The translations under genes were made by a program, and so were the position numbers. A stretch of DNA of 64,000 nt from Aquila chrysaetos chrysaetos (Eukaryota > Chordata > Aves > Accipitriformes > Accipitridae), in NCBI RefSeq assembly GCF_900496995.4, contig NC_044010.1, positions 6,944,001 to 7,008,000 of the forward strand, read 5' to 3'. Shown here piece by piece: positions 1 through 12,500 of the stretch. Every line of letters begins with the position of its first letter. Position 1 is the first letter of the stretch. The notes under the pieces were generated by a model, which saw only the letters and a list, made by a program, of their open reading frames with translations, searched no databases and had not been told where the DNA came from.

Positions 1-926
1 GAGAAGTGCATGGTTTAGCTGAGGCTTTTAAACCCTCTGCACCTCTAGCAGCACCAACAAGGAGAAAAAAGCTGATGTCTATCGTGGTATGCAAAGTTTT
101 CACTTTTAAAAATATCGCTCTTTATTGCAAGTAGAGTTGTGTCTCATCTTCTGCCAAGACGTCTGTTTGCAAAGCACGCCAATGCCACAAAGCCTTATGC
201 CAATGTTTTAGATCTGCTCATCATTCCCAGCTCAAGCTGCAGCAAGCTAACAGAATCACAAGCTTTTAGAGACACCCCAGACATTTTTGTATCTGGTCAT
301 CTTCACCAACCATCCACATTGCTGGAAGCCCCTACCACTTGAGTCAGCACAGCAGATGCCCCTGGAACAGGGTCAGCTTTTTTGACCCTGACTAAACTCC
401 TGCAATAGCTCATGTACACTGCCTAGAGGCCTCTGCCTCAGGCTGAGAAAGGACTCGCTCAGAAGTGCTTTTGCTCTTGCACACATCCAACAACATCCAA
501 GAAGGCAAGGAAACTAGTAATAGATGCCAGGCACAACCCAGCTCAAGGAGCCTGGGAGGACACAAGCGTCCAAGGTGGAAAGCACAAGCAGGCAAGGGTC
601 TGTTTCATGAGACTGTTGTGTGCAAGGCAGCATAATTGCTGCAGGGAAGGGAGTGGCTGACCCCTGGAGGGAGAAAAAGTTTACCATCCAACTTCATGAA
701 AGCATGGCTACCCCTGACGTAAAAAGTTACTGGATATGAAGCACTTGGGTGGACAAACAGGGTGATCTAATGTTGAGCTGCAGCTGAGAGGGAGACCCAG
801 GCACTTCTGGACTTGGAAGTACCTTTGAGAAAGACAGGCTTTTGGAGAAGAGGTCTCAACAAATACTGCTTAGAAATGAGGTACAACAGGTGCTTTCAAA
901 GTTGTCCGTTGACTCTAGTCACTCAC
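1..926. other. Presumed intron of the Spire-like gene; no exon seen
   Basis: The donor after the WH2 exon at 927 points leftward into this stretch. I looked on the minus strand for the next WH2 exon (an LKKSAHEIILDFIR-like block in family members) and did not find it. Small ORFs here have no recognisable family. Confidence 0.5.
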
Positions 927-3900
927 CTTCCGAAGGGTGTACCTCTTGTGCTGAATATCATCCAAAAGCAATTCATAGGGAGAGCGGATACGTTCTTTTG
1001 GAGGCACGTGACACTGTGGTCGCTCAGTGGCCTTCCGCAGCCTCACACCATTCTGTAGTTCACGGATGACGCTGGGCCACAGGGATGCCTTGGAGAAACC
1101 AGAGAGGGCCAAGTCAACAGCTGGCTAGAACGCACAGAGCAGCATCCTCTCCCTCCATGTAATAGGGCACACTTAGCAACTGAACTAATTCAGAAACAGG
1201 GAACTGTGTCCTTAACACCCCCTTCAACTCACTTCTAGATCAGGGCACAGTACCAGCACAGAGAATTGCTTCTCTTTGCAGAGGTTAATTTACAATGATG
1301 GATCTGGAAGCTGGCTTGCCAGGTTCATTCCCAAATTTTGTCATTAACTTTATGAACGTACTTCAGCAAAACACAGCTTCTGCTGCCAGGTAGCTAGACC
1401 CATTTTCTCGAGTACCTACTTCCTGCAAGTGCTCCAGGTGCCAGAGTTTTGGATCCTAGGATCCTAGGAAACACTGGGAATGAAATCCCAAATCTTACCA
1501 CTAAAAGCCTCGGAACTTTCAGAAACCAACCAACCAAGGGTTGAAGGGCCCACAGACAAAAGAGGGGGATAAGGGGACAGGGATCTCCTACTTAAACCTT
1601 CACAGCAGCATATATTAGCAGTTTCAGCCTGGAGGTACAAGCTGGTAACTGACATCTGCTCATCCTGATCCTGTATTAATATCTGAGGATGCTCAGGCAT
1701 GCAGTATAACCCAACAAAAGTTAAAGACAGGAAAAAAATAATCAACATGATAGCATGTTTAGACAACATTGTAATGGAAGTGCTAAGTCAACAGCTTATC
1801 TGGATCCCAACGGCAAATTGAGTAAGAACAAGTGATTGTATTATAAACAGTGAAAGGGAAGCAAAACATTTTAGAAAACTGCCTCAGAACAAAGTTTCTC
1901 ACTTAAGACTCCTCTCCCTTTTCCGCTTACAGTCTGAAACATCTTCTCTCAACTTATCCCTTCAGATATCTTGGTATAATATCAGAAGAGTCTTATGCAA
2001 GCTCTGACTGATGGCTGCCTTCAAGGAGATGGATTTTTTTTCTTGGATGTTTTTAGCCTGGCTTTGGTACAGTCATACCTCAACTCCAGAGAACTAGAAC
2101 TGTCAAAGAGTGACCATATACTAGCCATATCTCCTAGGCTATATTTATTATTGTATAGGAGAACACACAGAAGTCTCTGGGCAAACTGATCAGTATTAGA
2201 GGCCTTTGAAATAGCTTATCCCAAGCTATTTGCACTTCCTGGAGTTGTATTTCACACAGTGACAGAACTTGACTGAAAGACATGACCTGAAGAGAGACTT
2301 CTGTACTGTACTATTGCCACATTAGTTTCAGGACAAGAATTGCCTTCAGCTGGCCATTTCAGAGCAACTTGTACACCCAAAACATTTTTCAGATATAGGT
2401 CAGTCATACTTTTCTTTCCCTACTGACTGGATCACTGCAATTATTCTACTTGGGCAATCCCAGGTATTGTCAAACTCCACATAAACTTCCCACACCTTGG
2501 CAATACAACACAAAATGCTGCAACACTCCAAACATATTGCATTCAGTTCAACACATGAGTGGTAAGACAGTTGTGTTCTTAAGAGGTCTCACTGCTTAGA
2601 TTTCAAGGTGAAGATTGTCTCGTGACATGCACAGATAAGCTCTGCTGAAACCGTACAATCCTGCACACTATCAGGCTGTGGTCTATGTTTCAGAAGGCCT
2701 GTTTTGTAGCAGTCAACATGCAAAAGTGCGGTCCATAGAGAGCATTAGCTGCTTGGCACCACTCAAGGCATCAGCTCTAATCTGTGGGATCCCAGTGAAG
2801 TTGGCATCCCAGTTATTTTAAACTCAAGAGTTTGTCAGAGCGATGCAATCAATTGGTGCTTAGGGACTTGGAAACTAGAGGCAGAGGATTTGCAACAGAC
2901 ATCCTGCTTTTGGAATTCATGTCTCCTGAAGGAGCAGAGGCCAAATACGCTGGCCTTCAGGCCACACGGCAAAGCCCATGTATTTATTCATGTATTCCCT
3001 GCAGAAAAGAGCTATAGCAGTTGATGAGTTTGTGGTTTGAGATAGCTTGCCAGTTTATTTTAATAGATCACAAAATTGAGAATATGCCCAAACACACATT
3101 TCACAAACATTTTCATACGAATAGTTTGAGCACGCTTCAAAGCAAGTGCTATTTAGACAAAGGGAGCAAGCCCACAAGTCTCTCGGGGCTTGCTGTTTGT
3201 CTCCACAGACTCCAGACTACAGTGCATTTGTTTATGCTGGGCAGAGCTCCAGCCAGAAGAGCTATTTGTTTCTGATTAAGCCCTGACTGTGTAGGGCCTT
3301 GAACAGAATAAGTTGCTTTCTCTGCCCCAAACACACAGTCCAAGATCTATGGAAGGACAGAATGGAAAGACAAGAAAGGCAGTGAGCAGAAGGTAGGAGC
3401 TACATCATCAACCTCACCCTCCTTCACCCCTTTGTTTGAGCTGCTGGAGCTGCACAACCACAAAGATGGACAGGGCTACTGGCCATCAGTCCCCTCCAGC
3501 CCTGAACCAGCACAGACCCCACATAAGAGTGAACTAGTCCACCCCAGTACCACCACCACCAAAACAGTTTTCTGGGAGTTTTCAGTGCAGGTACCAGAAA
3601 GGAACAGATTGCTTTTGGCAGGTGTCAGTTTCTGCCAAGAGCTGGAGTTTGGGGCTCATTTGCAGGAAGAAACAGCCTGAGTAACTACTTGTAGACACTT
3701 ACTCCAAAGACTGCCTCCAACTTCATTTTTAGAAGTGGTTTAAGTTGAACCACAAAGGCAATCTTTGTGTAGAATAAATGTCTGCATGAGGTTAAGACAC
3801 AAAATAGTTTAACTTCAGGTTCACTCCCCAGCTTGTTTTGCAGACAAGTCTTTAACTACTTAAGCTCTTGAACAACCTAAGAAATTTCATTTGCGTTCAA

Positions 3901-6900
3901 GCTCTACTTTTCATAGAAGTCCATGGAAAGACTCAGAGACCCAAGGTAGACAAAAACCCCAACCTCCCATAAGGAAGAAATTAAATCCCTTACCCAGTGT
4001 TTTTCCTTCTTCTGAAGGGGATTTTCCACCAAAGCTTCTACATCCATTTTCCTCAGACTCTGAGAAGCAAGAACATGAGGTCATTACCTTGCACTCTTCA
4101 GTGATTTCCTGTCTATCCAGTATGAATTAATAATGTTAATCTGAAAAGCCCCAAACACCCAAACTTTCAAAAGCTACCATAAATTACTAATATGGCGTGG
4201 AGACAGCAGCATTTCACATCGTGAAAACAGACCTTCAGCTAGGCACTCCATTTCTAGTGCAATGGGAAGGTTACTTTAGAACTAGATGAGTGTGTGAAGG
4301 GAATAGCAAGCTAAGGGGTGATCCAAATATACCTCTTTGGAGGTCTGGATGATGGTCACAAGCTTCTGAAGTTCCATGTATTCAGTAAACAGACTCCTAC
4401 AGGTCTTTTCATAATGGCTGATAGCCTCAGAAGGCCTGGACAAGTGCTCCTCACAGGCCTGAAAGAAGTACAGCTATTTAAAAGACATCTTGAAATGAAA
4501 AAACATGGTAGGATGGAATAAAGCAAGATTCAATTTTCTCAATCCATGGTTAAAAAGCATCTTCCTCACAGCTCCTTGGTATCTTTTTTTTCTATTGCAG
4601 ATGCAGAGAAACAAAGCAAGATGTCCAATCTTATATGTACAATAATGTAAGTAGCTATGTAATTTATATATCTTCTTCTCCATAAGGTGTGCTTTGAAAT
4701 TACTACCTGGAAGGGGAAGTCTCCAGTGCAGACAAAGCACAAAAAACCACAGCAGGTGGAGTCACTTGCCCTGTTCTTTTCCCCTGCCCTGATCAGACAG
4801 AGGGATGGGAAGTTTCTTATACCTTTAAATTATGGTTGAGAGGAAAGTGTTTGAGTTGAGATATTCAAATCCCAGCTCTTGCAGGAACTGAATACTATGG
4901 AAAAGTGACTTTTTTAAATATCCATAGTCTTCTAAGTATCAAATTTGGAGACTATGTACAGAAGGACTTTGTACACACAGCTGTGTGAAAGCCATGCTCA
5001 GTCTTCCTTCTTCATTCTTCTCCATAGGCACCTGCACACACCTAATATGGTTTTGCCTTTTCCCTCTGATGGGAAGGCCACGTGCTCCCTCTATGTCCTC
5101 CAACAAGCTACCCAGCTTTTTCCTGGAAATGGTCTTGCCCCTTGGTTAACAGCATTGTTCCATCAACTCCTCTAAGCTGCTATATTTACTAAATGGGAAG
5201 AAGGAAACCTTGATAACATCCTGCAGAGTGACTGCTGGTTTCATTGCCTCATCATCCAGTTTCAACATGAGGCACAGCAGTTTCTCCAAAGGATCGCTCA
5301 GTTCTCGCTCCACTTGGCTGTCGATTCCCCAGTCCAGGGCTTCATAGATCACCATTCCCAAGTACTCCAACAGCTGCAGACAGAGACCAAGAAAGCAGTG
5401 CAGCACAAAGCATTGTGGAGAACTTCACAGCTCTCACTTTGCCAGCCATGTGCATACCCTCCCCTGCCCCTCAGGGCTCAGCACATCTCAGGATGAAAAG
5501 GGCCCAAAAGGCAGCTAGATACTCATCAGGTAGCCCGAGATACTCCCTAAATAAGCTGTTTTAAGATTTTTAAATGGCCTTATCTAGCACCTCTAAGTCA
5601 TCTCTTCTTAAGACAAAAAGACTGTGGGCTATTCCACGGTAGGCAGCATCTGTGCACATTGTTCCCTAGTCCCATTGTCTTATTTGAGTTCAATCCTAGC
5701 ATTTTGTTTCATTTTCCAGATTGCAGGGGACAGGGGCACTTTCACAGAGCACAGCAAATTTAAGCACCTTGATAGTTTCCAAAGACATCTGCATCTCCTT
5801 AGCTGGCCTTCTGCTACAGCAGAATTATACCTGCACACGTAACGAAGGTAAAGATGCAGGCTTACCTTGTCCTCTGACTGCTGAACACTGCCAACATCTG
5901 AAACGGAAAAAAGAGGGGAGGGGGAGAAAGACAACTGCATAGGCATTGATAAAGAGCTTTTAGAATCCCTGTCAAGAGAGAGAAACAGGAAGAATTCTTG
6001 GCAATAAGGAAACAAACCCCTCTTACTAATGTCAGTCCCACCTGGCGAAAGTAGGCCTATATTTGGGGACTCCTGGAAAGCAACACGGGATACTCTTATT
6101 GTGAGCATTAGCCCCAAACTAGCTGCTACTGGGTACTTTTTTGTTTGCTAATAGATATCTAACTGCAAGGAAGGCACTGGATCTTTGTCTTCATTCTTTA
6201 TTACCTGCTCTTGTCCCTGAAGAGTTAGCCTAGCATTGACCTTTACAGCAGTGCAACCAAGCGGTGCATAAGACAAACTTGTTGCCACTTGCTGGCTACA
6301 CATAGTGACAAAAGAGGGAAACTGTCAATCATAGATCTGTCATGAGAGTTACTATAACAAAGGAACCAACTATACATTGGAAGATGAACAGAGCAGGACA
6401 TATAATAAAGCCTCAGACTATTTATTTCAAATAACATAAGTGGTAACAAACTTTCATCCCAGCTATTCCCTAGAACCAAATGACTCACTAGAGCACTATT
6501 AGAAAAATTACTAGGCCATACAACTGTATTACCACTCATCTACAGTCCTTTGAAATTAAGTATAGCCAGCAGAATAGCTTCATGACAACATACAGAGAGA
6601 GGAGGGGGGGGGGGGGGAAAACAACTCCCCACTTTGTCCCCACATTTCAGCCTGTTACAGGAACAGCCCTTGGCATCCACAGCTACCTATGCTCTTACCG
6701 GACTTGTGGTACACCTTGAAGGAAGCAGTACCATCAGCATGGATAAAGATGCTTCCAGGACCTTTTATGAATACAGAATGGAGCGGTGAGCACAGCCCCT
6801 GAGCCAGCTGCTCCATTTTACGGCAACACTGAAAGCAGACAGCCCAGGCTTGCTCCTCACTTATAGGATGTTCAAAACACCTCAGAATCTCAGCTAGAGA

Positions 6901-6939
6901 GACCTTTGTGATCCTCTGCTCACACCGCGGAGGCTCCAT
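927..6939 (-). CDS. Spire-family actin nucleator-like protein, N-terminal part (gene continues off the left edge)
   Basis: Spire proteins nucleate actin filaments through tandem WH2 domains and bind formins through an N-terminal KIND domain. Exons read on the minus strand: 6939-6699, 5897-5866, 5373-5209, 4458-4333 and 1088-927; all are open, with GT/AG borders and matching phases. Exon 1 carries the KIND signature around ISEEQAWAVCFQCC. Exon 3 continues KIND with YLGMVIYEALDWG and ERELSDPLEKLL. The 927-1088 exon holds two WH2-type segments, IRELQNGVRLRKA and LLLDDIQHKRYTLRK. The ATG at 6939 has A at -3 and gives a very short region ahead of KIND. A linker exon between 4333 and 1088 may be missing from this model; 3994-4011 (18 nt, phase 0, AG and GT flanks) is a weak candidate. 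Later WH2 and FYVE-like exons must lie outside the window. From memory SPIRE1 and SPIRE2 are on other avian chromosomes, so this may be a third paralogue. Family call strong, orthology unknown. Confidence 0.85.
6604..6617. repeat. Poly-G run
   Basis: A run of about 14 G residues lies in the first intron of the Spire-like gene, about 80 bases past its exon 1 donor. It is probably length-variable and error-prone in sequencing. Confidence 0.85.
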
Positions 6940-7556
6940 TTTCACTTTTACCACTCATCTCCACTCTCAGCCTAGGAAGTTTAACACCCCCCCTTTCCAC
7001 AACAAGCAAGTGCTCTTCACAGCCTTTTATCAGTTCTGCCTCTTGGTTTGCTCTCAACTCTCTTCCCCACAGGTGCGATCATTAATGCCAATTTTGCTCT
7101 ATATTTTTAAAGGGACACCACTTTAATCTGTATTTGTATGAGACTCCTTGAAAGAAAACAGAAAGCGTACAACGAAATGGAATCTAAAGAGAAGATAAGA
7201 CTGTACAAAAATTATGCTCAATTTAACTCCATTGTTTCTAACAAATGTATTAATTGGAATACCAATGTTGGCAGGTAAGAAAAGAGTACATTGAACTTCA
7301 GGCAGAGAGGGAAGGAGACAGGAAATAATGTCTTATCGTCAGAGGAGAACTCACAGAAGACCACAAAAATGCAATCCATTTGATGGGAAATTATTCTGGG
7401 AGTACTAATACATTACAGCAATCAACTCCACCTGCATCCACCACAGGCCCCACTCCTGCCTGGCCTTGACCCTTTGGCCCTGCCACAGCAAATCCCAACA
7501 GCTGGGGCTGGGACCAACACGTGCAGGGACCAGGTAGGCCAGGTGGGCACCCAGGG
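6940..7556. other. Intergenic spacer upstream of the Spire-like gene
   Basis: AT-rich sequence between the Spire-like start codon and the first LTR. It should contain the 5' UTR and promoter of the minus-strand gene, but there is no CpG-rich block and I see no clear TATA box. Confidence 0.4.
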
Positions 7557-8149
7557 CAGGGTTTCAGCTGGGATAGAGCTAATTTTCTTTCTAGTAGCTG
7601 GTATAGTGCTATGTCTTGGATTCAGTATGAGAAGACTGTTGATAACACACTGATGTTTTCAGTTTTTGCCAAGTAATGTGTAGACTAAGTCAAGGATTTT
7701 TCAGCTTCTCATGCCCAGCCAGCAAGAAGGCTGGAGGGGCACAAGAAGTTGGGAGGGGACACGGCCAGGGCAGCTGACCCAAAGTGGCCAAAGGGGTATT
7801 CCATACCATATGATGTCATGCCCAGCATATAAAGCTGGAGGAAGAAAAAGGAAGGTGGGGTATGTTCAGACTTATGGTGTTTTGTCTTCCCCAGTAACCA
7901 TTTTGTGTGATGGAGCCCTGCTTTCCCGGAGATGGCTGAACACCTGCCTGCCCATGGGAAGGGACGAATGAATTCCTTGTTTTGCTTTGCTTGCATGTGT
8001 GGCTTTTGCTTTACCTATTAAACTGTCTTTATCTCAACCCACCAGTTTTCTCACTTTTACCCTTCTGATTCTCTCCTCCATCCCGCTGGGGGGGGAGCGA
8101 GCAAGTGGCTGTGCGGGGCTTGGTTGCCAGCTGGGGTTAAACCACGACA
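7557..8149 (+). mobile_element. Avian ERVL-type solo LTR, plus orientation, 5' end eroded
   Basis: The sequence runs from a GTTTCAGCTGGGATAGAG start, through ATAAAGCTGG and CTATTAAACTGTCTTTATCTC, to a GGGTTAAACCACGACA end. The same landmarks occur at 30.1, 57.0 and, inverted, 58.9 kb. The first few bases of the usual TGTCCTGG terminus are altered here and I see no clear target duplication. No internal retroviral sequence flanks it, so it is most likely a solo LTR. Confidence 0.8.
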
Positions 8150-8479
8150 CCCTTCCCTGTTCAAAGTGCGATACAAATTGCTACTGGTGTGAAGTAAGTT
8201 ACTGTTGCGGTTTAACCAGGACAGTTGCCCAGCTTTTTTATGCACTTTGGGCTCCGTATGTGCGTGATGTGATGGGAGGGGACAGCCGCATGGCTTGTGA
8301 CGGGGGTCACCCCCTGAACAATTCTGTCGCTGCCGCAGTGCTTGCGGTGCGTCGCGGGGGACCTCAGCTGCTGCCCCGCCGGCTCTGAACGGCCCGAACT
8401 CCTGAGGCAGACGCTGAAGAACCGCGAGGTTTAAAAAGCGTGAATACCACTCGTATTTCTTTCCCTTCCCGCTTCTGAC

Positions 8480-9560
8480 ATTTTGGGAATGCGGTGCGCC
8501 AGGCAGGCCCCGGGCCTCGGAGAGGTGTCCAGGCCAGCGCGCCCCGGCATCGCCGGGCCATGTGGTGGGTGCTCACAGGCAACACGGCCGGGGGGCTCAC
8601 GGCCGGGCCGTGTTTTCTGGGCTGCCCCAGGCATCAGCCGTGCCACGGCGCTTGGCCGGGACCCCGAGAGGGGCTTTCCCGCTCCCGCCTGCAGCGGGCG
8701 GCCCGCAGCTCCCCGCGGCCACGGGTGGCTGGGGAAGCCCGGGCGCTTCTCCTCCGCGGCTCCGGGGTGCCAGGCACCCAGCAGCACCCGAGCTGTGCCG
8801 TGCGGGGAAGGGGCGAAGGCACGCCAGGCACTGGGGACCCAGCAGCGGAGCCGAGGGCCAGCAGCCTCCACCGGGCCGCCCGGCTGGAGGGCCTGCCCCG
8901 GAGAGCAGCAACCCCACCCGCTCCGGGGTGACTTGGTCCGGCCTGCCCCCCCCCGCCCCCCCCCGCCAACATGGTCCCGCCCGCGTTCGGCCTCCCTCCT
9001 GCCCTGCGCAGCGCCGCCCCACACCGCGGAAGATGGCGGCGCCGGAGGCGGCGTGGAACCGGCTGGATGTGCCGTGGCCCGCGAGCAGCGCGACGGTGGC
9101 ACTGGCGGCCAAACACCCTGCAGGTCCCCGGCGCGGGGGCCGGGCCGGCCTGAGCTGGGCTGGGCTGGGCTGGGCTGGGCTGAGCTGGGGCGCGGGCCCG
9201 AGGGGGGCCGGGAGGCGTTTTAAGCCGCTCCCGGGCGCCGTGCGGGGCGCCGGTGTTTGCGGCGGGTCGGTCGGTGGGTCGGTGCTCGCCGGCCGCGGGA
9301 GGCGGGACCGTTGGGGGACGCCTGGGGCGGGCGCTGAGGCGGTGGCCGTCTCCCGCCCGCAGTGAGGTGGCTGCCGGCGCTGCGGCGGCGGTGCGACATC
9401 GCCGGCAAGCGGCTGTCGGGGACAGGCCTGGCCGCCGAGGGACGCGTCCTGCGGGCCGTGCTCTACGTCTACCACCACAGGCTGCTCCGGCACCGGTCCT
9501 ACCTGGCCCTGCAGCAGGTGAGGAGCGGCCCCGGCTGGCCGGCAGGTAGCTGGCAGCAGG
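8480..9560. promoter_or_regulatory. CpG island / NEPRO promoter
   Basis: Strongly GC- and CpG-rich block around the NEPRO start codon and its first two exons. It explains the several long overlapping ORFs seen here on both strands. No TATA box is evident, as is usual for a CpG-island promoter. Confidence 0.75.
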
Positions 9561-12500
9561 TCGCCTCGCCCCGGCCCCCAGTCAGCAGACCCCGAAAGGC
9601 CTTTGGAGTAGCGCTCGATGCCTGGAGCATCGTGCAAAAAGCCGTTTGGAGCAGGTGCCTTTTCGTCGGCTTTAAGCCTCCTCACAGTTCAGTTCAGTGG
9701 GTTTCCTGGCACTGTGCAGCCAGGGCAATTTGTGCTTTCCAGCCGCGGGGAGCCGATACTCGGTCTCTCATACGCACGCTGAGACCTGAAGTAGCTACAA
9801 TTCCATACCTTTGAATAATAGGTGTGAGTAATACGGAGTTTTCTTTTTCAATTAATTGTAATACTGGGAAGGGGGAAGAATAATCCTAGGCTACGCTATT
9901 AAGCACTTTCTGTCTTAAGATGAAAAGTGAACTCCTTACCAGTTTTCTGGTAAAGAGATTGTCAGTATCTTCAAATAACTGTTTTGAAATAGAATAGGAA
10001 TTGTTCTTACCTTCTTGATTTGTTTATACATTTTCATTCTTGAAGGCCAGTACCAAAGGCAGGGGAAACATATACAGCAGGGGAAACCATGCAGCACCAA
10101 TTAACAATGGCCTACTCCAGCCCTTCACTTAATTCCATATCCACAATAGTGTGATAAAGGGATCTTTTTCATCATAGTGCAGATATAGGAACGTACTAGA
10201 ATGTTCCATCATGCAAACCTGCAATTTATGCTGTTAAACTGATAAGCGGAAGGTGTCACTTAATATAGTGACAGTTCTTAGACCAAGGCATTCCCATCTC
10301 TCAAAATACTAATCAAAGAAGTTTTCTTTTTTTTCTAGGTAGAACAATGCTTGAAGCGCCTATGGAAAATGAACTTGCTGGGCTGCATTGAAACTCTGGC
10401 AGAACTGATTCCCAAGTATGTATCGTGATCCCGTATGTTATACTATCCGTTAACTGAGTCTGCAGAGCTAAAGGGGGGGGAATGCTACATCATAACCATC
10501 TCCTCATCCTTGTATCAACACAGGAAAAGTACATCTCAAGCCCATGCAGAGTGCTTAGTTCCCAGCCAGCCTGTGCTGGAAACAGTGGCTCTGAAGGTAT
10601 TGGGAGGTTGCAAGCTTATACTGCGTCTACTGGACTGTTGCTGTAAAGCTTTTCTGTATCCTTTTTTCACCATGAAAACATTCTTACAGTTGACCAGCAG
10701 CACCTCATGAGACCAAAACTAGGTCTGCTGTAGGCCCTGTATTGCTGATGGATTCAACGGTGTAATTCATACGTGCAACTTGAAGTTTCTTTGATAGCCA
10801 AACATCTTATTTTCAAGTTATTATGTAGGGACCTCAGGCTGTTGGCTGGCTGCTGTTCCAGCCTTGAGCAACCCAAAGTTTGGATACTCATCTCACAAAT
10901 TATCCAGGATATTGCCTTGTGAATTGCCTCTGGTTGGTGTGTTCAGCAGGTCTCATTACATGCTGTTTATTTTTTATCCTTAACTGGTGTAATCTTCAGC
11001 TTGTCCGTTAAACATCTCTGCTCGGAAGAATTCATACTTTTGAACACTGTGGCTTCAGGGTTGTTGAGCCGGCTATGGTTTGTGTATTCAAAAGTCTGTC
11101 TTGTTTGTTGTCTGTCTGTTTGACGTGCCTGTCAGGGAGAAGGGCTTGTAATTAGGCCTTGCTGCTGAGTGAGCTTTATTCAGTTGGGAGGAGGAGGGGG
11201 GGTCCTTCCATCCTTTTGGATTTGATTCTAGCATGTGAAGAGTTATCCAAGTGGAGAGAGGCTTCTTACGTGCTGTTATGGAAGGCTTTGTTCTTGGTTC
11301 ATAGCAAACTTTATGTAGCACTAATAAAATCATGGTGTTAATGCCGGCCTGCTGCAAACACTAACATCTGGCGCTCTCTGCAGTGAGCAGTAAGTCCCGC
11401 CTCATGCTGAAAAGGAAGGGCTGGGATAAAGTTGTTCCATGGTAACTGCTGAGCTTTCCAGGGAAGTCAGTGTTGTGGTCTCTCTCAGTGTGAGAAAGTA
11501 ACAGCTACAGTGTAGCTGAAGGAGTAACAGCATTGTGTAGAACAACTCAGTAAAACGTTCTTTGGCACAAGAAATCTGTCTCCCCAATAAATGTAGAGCA
11601 GGCGATTGTATGGCATCCGTGCTAGCACTGTTGTCCTGAGTTGGTACAGGTTGCTTTTAGGGGAAGAACTTATGTCAAATGATTTGGATGTGACCTGAGA
11701 ACCTGATGAGTCCCAGGTGTGGCACTTGGCAAAGCTCTAGGGAAGCAGAGGGGCTTCTGATGAGGGATTTACTAGTCAAGTCCCTCCTACAATCTGATCT
11801 TGAACAGTTACTTAAAGCTCAGACTAATATTAAGGAACGCGTGGTGATGGAGTGTAAAAAGATAAGCTTCTATTGAGGGGGAATAGGGAAAGGGCAGCTT
11901 GGAATCTCTTCTATCAGCTTTTCTGCTTGAGCTGAAGGTAGTTCTTCAGTGAGCACAAGGTTTTGCTGGAGGAGACTCCTGACTTTTCTGTCTTCTCTCT
12001 TTAGGATTCAGTACAGGTGTGTATTGCAGAGCCTCATGTCTTTGTATGGCATGTTGTTGACATCACTTCATCTGGTATCTGAGACCCAACAGATGCCTTA
12101 TATCAAGGGGTTTACCTTCCCTTCTGATATCAGTAACTTCCTTGGAGTTAACATTTCTTATGAGGTGAAGAAGCAAAAGGCTAGAATGCTTACAACAAAA
12201 AAACCTACCAGCTGGCTGAGGAAGCTCTTCCCAACAATGCCAGAGGCAGTGTCAGAGGTTGGGAAAACAAGAAATTCTGTGACCTGCATGAGTGCTGTGA
12301 ACAACTGTAGTGTCCCATGCCCCGTGGACATCGGAGAGCCAGTTCTGGTGACCAGAGCCAGCAAAGGTAAAGCCTTGTGCCACAGTGCTACTGGTTTCTG
12401 ACATCTCAGAGACTGACCGCAACTTCTGTCCAACAGTGTGGTTCTAGTACAAACTTCCCTTTCCTGTCCTTGGAAGAGGAGAATGCTGCACGTACCCTTG

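Noticed and set aside
8431-9685. Long ORFs of 220-362 aa on minus and 246-267 aa on plus around the NEPRO start
   Set aside because: They overlap each other in several frames, are Pro/Arg/Ala/Gly-rich, and reflect CpG-island composition. The real NEPRO exons explain the block.
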